Part shown: positions 57,892-64,000 of the stretch, piece after piece
Layout of the letters: each line of letters starts with the position of its first letter
How positions within the stretch are numbered: position 1 is the stretch's first letter
NCBI GenBank assembly: GCA_963978545.1
Contig: OZ021727.1
Location: 15,388,743-15,452,742 of the forward strand
Origin: Linyphia triangularis
Taxonomy: Eukaryota > Arthropoda > Arachnida > Araneae > Linyphiidae
Direction of reading: 5' to 3'
Length of the DNA stretch: 64,000 nt
Made by a program: the position numbers and the translations under genes
The notes under the pieces: model-generated
Seen by the model: the letters and a program-made list of their open reading frames with translations, nothing else
What the model was told of the DNA's origin: nothing
The model's database searches: none

Positions 57892-58112
57892 TGACTTATT
57901 TCAATGCTTTAATCAAATAATTTTTTTTCGTTCATTTGAGAGAAGAAAATCAGGAAATGAATAAATGGAAAGTGCATTTATTCAACGGGTTGTGAAAAGT
58001 CGATATATATTTATATAAGTTTTTAAAGTCATGGAATTTTTAACTATGTGTAGTATGCTTTGATTTTAAAATTAATGATATGGAAGTCTCAGTCTTTGCT
58101 ATCTTTCTTGGT

Positions 58113-58195
58113 ATATCAATTTTGGTTTTGAAAATTTTGACATTTATCAATTCTGGTTTTGCAAATTTTGGCATTTATCAATTTTTGGTTTTGTA
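58113..58195. repeat. tandem repeat, three units of ~30 bp
   Basis: TATCAATTTTGGTTTTGAAA, TATCAATTCTGGTTTTGCAA and TATCAATTTTTGGTTTTG follow at about 30-bp spacing. Confidence 0.85.
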
Positions 58196-58199
58196 TAAA

Positions 58200-60185
58200 G
58201 GGGAAAAAACAGATCGTCATAAAAAAACACAGAAATTATTTATAAAATTTTTTATTTAAAAATTATGTTAAAAAAACATTAAAATAATTTATTTTTTTTG
58301 TAAATAAAAATAACATGCCCATTCACTGTTTTGCGTGTGATGCCAGCAATTAAAATTTAAACCTTGAAATTTTAGTATTTAATCTCCAAGTATAAGAAAC
58401 TTTATAGCGTAAATAAATTGAGTTTATGCCCTTTTTAGGCAAAAATTTATTTTAAAAAGTTTCATTTATATTCTTTTCTTTTTATGGTTTGTAATTTTAG
58501 ATTACATCTTAAATAAAATTCTTTCTAATATATAATTACCATTATTTATAAATGGACCTTTTACATCTAATACGAATAGAAACTTGTATATTCTTATTTA
58601 TACGTAATTTTTGCACTTTTATTATTTTTGTAAAAAGTGTATCAATAGTGTTAAATAGAAAATAATTTAGTGAAAACCTAACACTTTTACATAATTCATT
58701 CATATAATGATTTTATTAACGAGAACAAATTATATCTTCACATATAACTTGTTTATCTTCAAAAATCCATCAGTGTTAGAAAAAAAAGCACCTAATCATA
58801 AAATACGTGCAGAGTTCCCAGGTTTCATTACAAAATTCATTAGTAAAATACACAATTATGTTAGAAGGTCACGTATTACATATACATTTAGTATGTACAC
58901 TTTCACCATGATTTAAGTGTAGGTTGTTAAAAAACACTCCGTACTACTACTAAAGTCCTATTGTACTATAAGTTACATTTACATAGCGCTTTTTACCATT
59001 TTGCTTTCAATAATGAGAGTGAGTTCATAAGGATAAAAGGATTCGTTTGTAACACCGAAAGACATTATTTACCCGTAATGGTTTGGCAACAAAACGCAAA
59101 TTTATCATTCATAATGTGAAAGCTAATACAACATTAAGCACTCCCTACAAAATGGTACTGTCAAAAACTTGTTAACATTTCACAGAAAGGAACGAGTGTT
59201 TCTAAATAAATGTATTCTATTAATAAAGGTATATAACATAACACTTTGGATGCTCTGCTGTATTTTTCGTATTTATTAAATTTAAAAATTTTACTTCACC
59301 CCAACATCAAAGTGTTTTCGTTGTACACAAACCAATTTCTAATTGTAATTATGCATATTTTCTTGTCCTTAAAGGACCTTATTTTCAATTTGAAGGAAAT
59401 AGTTTTTTTGAACATGCATAATTTCTTAAAAAAGGTCGATACATTTTTAAAACACATACTGAAAATCAATAATCGTTTGAATTATTTTATATCACTAAAA
59501 TATATGTGTTTTTAAGATATTTCATTTATAGATGGTATATTAAGTGTATAATATATATCAACAACTAAAATACTTATTTTGAAAACTAGTGGACCCTTGC
59601 GCAGCCTGTGCAATTAAGATTGCTCATAGGACGTTTATAAGACGTTATCGGAAGTTTATCTAGATATTGTAATCTATTTCTCAGAGATATAATGAAACTT
59701 AATTTGAAAAGCAGAAATTGGCCTGATATGGCACGAATAATTATTGCATCTGGTGATAAATCGTATCCCGTATATCCACAATGGAGCTTTTATGACGTTT
59801 GAATTCTATTCATCAACAAATAATCAAGAGAATTGTTTAGATCGAATAACTACACATTCAAAAGACAAATACATTTAGTTATTGTATTTTAAAGTGTGAT
59901 GGGAGATAAGGGAACTATTGCCAACCCCAATAGAAACATCCTTAACCTAGAATTATTTCTATTTAGAGTCCTCTCTCATAAAGTACCAGGCATTCCTCTA
60001 CATAGTGTCTCCTCTCTAGTGTCTCATGAAATACCATGATATCTTCAATATAGAATCCAATCTTATAGAGTAAGAAACTATCTTTTACACAGAAATCTCA
60101 AACATACAGTACCAAAATAATTGCTTTAATTTTGATTTTCAAACAAATAGCACCAATGCGATCTTCAAAAAAAAAAATCATCAAA
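58200..60185. other. no gene seen
   Basis: Very AT-rich. Frames at 58707-58916 and 59246-59515 are Ile/Leu/Phe/Asn-rich translations of AT-rich DNA without motifs. Confidence 0.45.
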
Positions 60186-60189
60186 AAAT

Positions 60190-60576
60190 GTTAACCCCTC
60201 TCGTGGATTAATGTTTTAGTTCTTCCCATAAAAAGTAAGAACATATTGTAGCTAAACGATTATCTTAAGTAATGCAAATAAATTGTAAATCTAGTAAGTA
60301 GAGTACAAAACTCTGTACACATTTAAATATTAAAATGGTTTTATACGAAATGAAATCAAAGTGTGGTAAAATAAAAATAATTCTTAATACTCGAAACAAA
60401 ACCACAGAATAAAAAAAAAGCATGAAACATTGGTGCTCTTCAAAGCAACTTAAATTAAAAGTATATATTTTAAAACATAATTTTGAAAATCGATAATTAA
60501 TTTCAAATGTTAATCCAATCTTGATTGAAATAAAAGATAAGGTGAATTCTAAAACATTAAGTTCATTGCATATTTT
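60190..60576. repeat. direct duplication, left copy (~390 bp)
   Basis: Nearly identical to 62093-62483, same orientation, about 1.9 kb apart. Differences are scattered substitutions and 1-3-nt indels. Not coding. Confidence 0.93.
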
Positions 60577-62092
60577 ATTAATTATATATATATATTATTA
60601 TAATTATATTATTATAATAATATATACCAATTGATATATAAAATGAGTAAAAAGTATGCAAATTCAAATTTAGTCAATATACCTATTTTATAAATGACTT
60701 TTATATACGAATATAATATTTAGAATTAAGAGGGAAGTTATTTTAGTAAGTTGGTAAACCTTAATAGAGCAGTTTGTCTATTTCAAAGTATGTTTATCAA
60801 TAATTTTCATTTACTGGAAAAATTCCTCTATCTTTACTTATCTGTCGGTTACTAAGTTAAATCACACCTGATTTTATATTCTCACGCCCATTTCTTATTG
60901 CGGAGATAATGTAATATAATGATATTTATTATAACATATATTTATTATAATCAAACATATCTGTTTACATTATTAAAACGTACAAGTCTTTACTTTATAA
61001 ACCTATAAGATTTAAGAGTACAAAACAATTACTTATTAAAAGGTGAGAAATCAATAACTAATTATTTGAAAATACTTGAATTATATTGATGCGCTTGAAA
61101 ATATTTAACACCTAATTTTTAAACAATTTATACCATTTTATTACGATTTAAAAATTTAAACTCCATAAATTTAGTTATTAATTAATAGTAAAAATAGTTG
61201 AAAACAGTGGTTTCATAAACTTCCATTCTAACTTTCTTTATTATTTAATAAAATAATTGTATAATATTTAGTTTTCACAACAATTCATATTTATTTTTAA
61301 CGGAAGTAAAAATAAAGTTATTTAAATTTTTTAAATAATAATAAACTCCATTTAATAAAATATTTTTAAAAATAACAATTTTGAATTTTATAACAGAAAC
61401 TCCACATTATAATAACACAAATTACCTAGATGTATAACTTTAATCTTAAGTTTATTTTAAAGTAGAATAACTTTTCTACGTCAAATTTGTTTTTTCATAG
61501 CAAAACTCAAAATTGTAAATATTTTATTTCTGAAAACAGATCTTTAACATTATAGCAATTGAAATGGTGGAACACACATTTCATTTGTTGTATTAGTAAT
61601 ATTTTTATAAAACGTTTTGTTTGTATGCTTTATATGAGATTTTATTACATTTCTTTTTATTCAGTAATGTAAAAAGTTGTGAACCAATTTTTTTTTTATC
61701 ATTCATTAAGTTTAGTAAATTTTAATTGTAAATTAATATATTACTACAAATATAATCTATTTATTATTATTATTTGATTTCCTAAAAAAAAAATTTTTAT
61801 TTATTTTTAAATCATATAATAATTTATTAAAACAAAATAAATTATTATGGGAGCAAAATATTCATATTTCATATTCTTTAAAATATTACCTAGTAACGCA
61901 ACTCGATTAACACAGAACACCTGTTACTTGCCAGGTGGTTGATAAAAAATCAATAGTTTATCCAGAAGCGTATTGATCGTTACAGAATATCAATGAACTT
62001 CGACCATCTTACATTTGATTAGTATAAATATTGAAAAGCAGGGATTTTCTTAAAGATTATATGTAAATATTAAAAAAAAAAAAAAAAAAAAA
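60577..62092. other. spacer between the duplicated copies, no gene seen
   Basis: Very AT-rich, including an ATTATAATAAT palindrome-rich stretch at 60582-60630 and an A-run at about 62072-62091 directly before the right copy. Confidence 0.5.
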
Positions 62093-62483
62093 TGTAACCC
62101 CTCCCCTGGATTAATGTTTTAGTTCTTCCCATAAAAAGTAAGAACATATTGTAGCTAAACGATTATCTTAAGCAATGCAATTAAATTGTAAATCTAGTAA
62201 GTAGAGTACAGAACTATGTACACATTTAAATATTAAAATGGTTTTATAAGAAATGAAATCAAAGTGTGGTAAAATAAAAATAATTCTTAATACTCGAAAC
62301 AAAACCACAGAATAAAAAAAAAGCATGAAACATTGGTGCTCTTCAAAGCAACTTTAAATTAAAAGTATATATTTTAAAACATAATTTTGAAAATCGATAA
62401 TTGATTTCAAATGTTAATCCAATCTTGATTGAAATAATAGATAAGGGGGTAATTCTAAAACATTAAGTTCATTGCATATTTTT
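62093..62483. repeat. direct duplication, right copy (~390 bp)
   Basis: See 60190-60576. Both copies are preceded by an A-run (about 60169-60178 and 62072-62091), so the A-run may be part of the repeat. Confidence 0.93.
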
Positions 62484-62489
62484 CAATCA

Positions 62490-63370
62490 ATACGATTAAA
62501 GAAAAATATTGCTCACAATAAAATGGTCTTACTTCATAATCTCAATTTAAACTTTTTAATTTTATAACAATAACCAAACATATTTAATTTAGATAGTTTT
62601 CAACAACAAAGAAACGATTATTCAAATGATGGGGACGAGATTACTCCACTGTATTGAAGACTTATTCTTATGTGATTTAAAACGAAATACTACTATTTTC
62701 TAAACTTTAAAACTATATATGCAAAAAACATTCAAATGACTAACATTTTAATTTGTATGTGAAAATTGATAATTGTCTTAGTATTCTCTCTTAAATTAGA
62801 AAATGGCAAGTACTGGGATATTATAACTTGTTATTTTGTTGACCTCATTTGTAATTGATGGAATTAGTTCGTAAAAATCATTGTTGTTTTTTTTTTGTTT
62901 TTTCTCATTTTCTGTCAAAATACTGGTTTTTTTCAACGTCAATAGAGCAATATATGTTCCCTTGGTTTTTATCTCAGAGTTAAATAAGGCATATTTATAT
63001 TTACTTTAACAATGAAATTACTCTATAATTTAGAGTAACCTATATTTACTTTAAATTATTTACATTTACCTTTTATAAAATTAATTTAAACAATAAAAGT
63101 TTAAAATATACTTCATATTTTTACATAATGTTTAAATCCATATGTACAACAAACTATTTTACGCAACATTAAAGTTAAAGTACAATTTTACAAATGATAA
63201 TATTAATCCGAATTGCGCTTTTTGATGGTTGTTCATTTATCCATTCCACATATATCGTTTTCATTCACTATTTAATATTTTCTTGAAATAATGTGCGGTT
63301 ATTTTCGATCCTCTTGTAATGTTTTGGTTTATACGTTTTAGCTATTCTAGGTACAAGAAAATAACTCTTA
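62490..63370. other. no gene seen
   Basis: AT-rich, unremarkable. If the exon at 63372-63468 is real, this would be intron. Confidence 0.4.
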
Positions 63371-63371
63371 C

Positions 63372-63468
63372 CTGATATTAAAACTTTCTCTACTTGAGCT
63401 TTCACTATCTTTCGCACAAAGTCAATAACTCCAATACCACATACTTCATACCATGTTCTTGCTTTCAT
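63372..63468 (-). CDS. possible first coding exon of a minus-strand gene (weak)
   Basis: An ATG directly after an in-frame TGA opens MKARTWYEVCGIGVIDFVRK and continues to KVLIS, then a consensus donor CAG|GTAAGAG. The peptide is less AT-biased than neighbouring chance frames. No family is recognised and no downstream exon was found to the left in the window. The frame itself continues to 63268. Confidence 0.25.
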
Positions 63469-63469
63469 T

Positions 63470-64000
63470 CACCGTTCTGGGTAATCCAATGTTATAGCTT
63501 TTCGACTGTTGATTCAATTGTTGAGTTATAGATAACACTTACGATCACAAATACACTTCCGTTTTAATTCGACCATAAGCTCGTTATTAATTAAAATTTA
63601 AATTGCTTTTTCGAATTTCGTGTATTTTGTATTTGAGTTCAATTCTCTGGAAACGAAGGAAGTTTGTAAACTTTTCATCTTTGACTTTCTTAAGATGCAC
63701 ACTTGTAACGTATAAGTACCTTTTTTTTTTTTGTAATCCGAATTTTTTTCCACTAAACTTAAAACAAAAAGTTTAATCAGCACTTAACATTTCTTTAGCT
63801 TATCATAATGAAGATATCCAGAAATGATAATTGAATCAAATGGTCACCACTGTAAAAAAATAAGGAAGCTGAATGTCATAAATATTTTTTTATCAGGTAA
63901 TCAAATAGTAGATTTTTCAATTAATTTCTTAAAAACGTTTTAAATTCCAAAATCTTCTTTTAAATATAATCCCCTTTGGTACAGATGAAGTTTTCGCAGA
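63470..64000. other. no gene seen
   Basis: AT-rich DNA. The 61-codon minus frame at 63598-63783 contains a poly-Lys stretch from a T-run and is not supported. Confidence 0.4.

Noticed and set aside
60582..60630. AT palindrome as a functional hairpin or origin
   Set aside because: Expected by chance in DNA that is almost pure A/T.

Overview
This window is AT-rich, intron-bearing animal nuclear DNA. It has GT-AG introns, long A/T homopolymers, tRNA-derived SINEs with target-site duplications, a Tc1-like transposon and a Ty3/gypsy-type LTR retrotransposon. There are no bacterial operons, rRNAs or CRISPR arrays. The repeat content fits an arthropod or another invertebrate; the species cannot be fixed from sequence alone.

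Layout. Positions 1-7,170 hold the 3' part of one host gene on the + strand. Eight in-phase coding exons (642-6881) encode 262 residues that read as a divergent RasGEF (CDC25-homology) catalytic domain, followed by a poly(A) signal at 7143. Positions 7,200-22,000 have no convincing gene. They hold an old, decayed, roughly collinear duplication (blocks in 6.9-14.0 kb match blocks in 17.75-21.8 kb), an 85-bp tandem array, one SINE and a decayed tandem array at 16.0-16.9 kb. A hairpin-forming repeat lies at 22.3-22.6 kb. Positions 22.6-29.6 kb are almost featureless.

The central mobile block (30.77-40.95 kb) starts with a structurally complete 1.23-kb Tc1/mariner transposon with an open DD34E transposase. 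Only 57 bp further on is an 8.9-kb Ty3/gypsy element on the minus strand. It has near-identical LTRs, a 5-bp GTAGG target duplication, gag, and a pol frame broken by one TGA and one 1-nt frameshift. The gag end carries a textbook -1 ribosomal frameshift heptamer, TTTTTTA, exactly in phase between gag and pol.

From 41 kb to 64 kb there is mostly non-coding DNA with repeats: a 58-bp AT microsatellite, foldback elements at 47.9 and 48.2 kb, a palindromic MITE at 51.1 kb, and a three-layer nest at 53.3-55.4 kb (SINE inside a TTAA-flanked element inside a hAT-like repeat). A 390-bp direct duplication lies at 60.2 and 62.1 kb. A weak minus-strand coding exon candidate lies at 63.4 kb.

The firm protein-coding content is therefore the RasGEF gene, the Tc1 transposase and the retrotransposon genes. 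Nearly everything else that can be named is repeat-derived.
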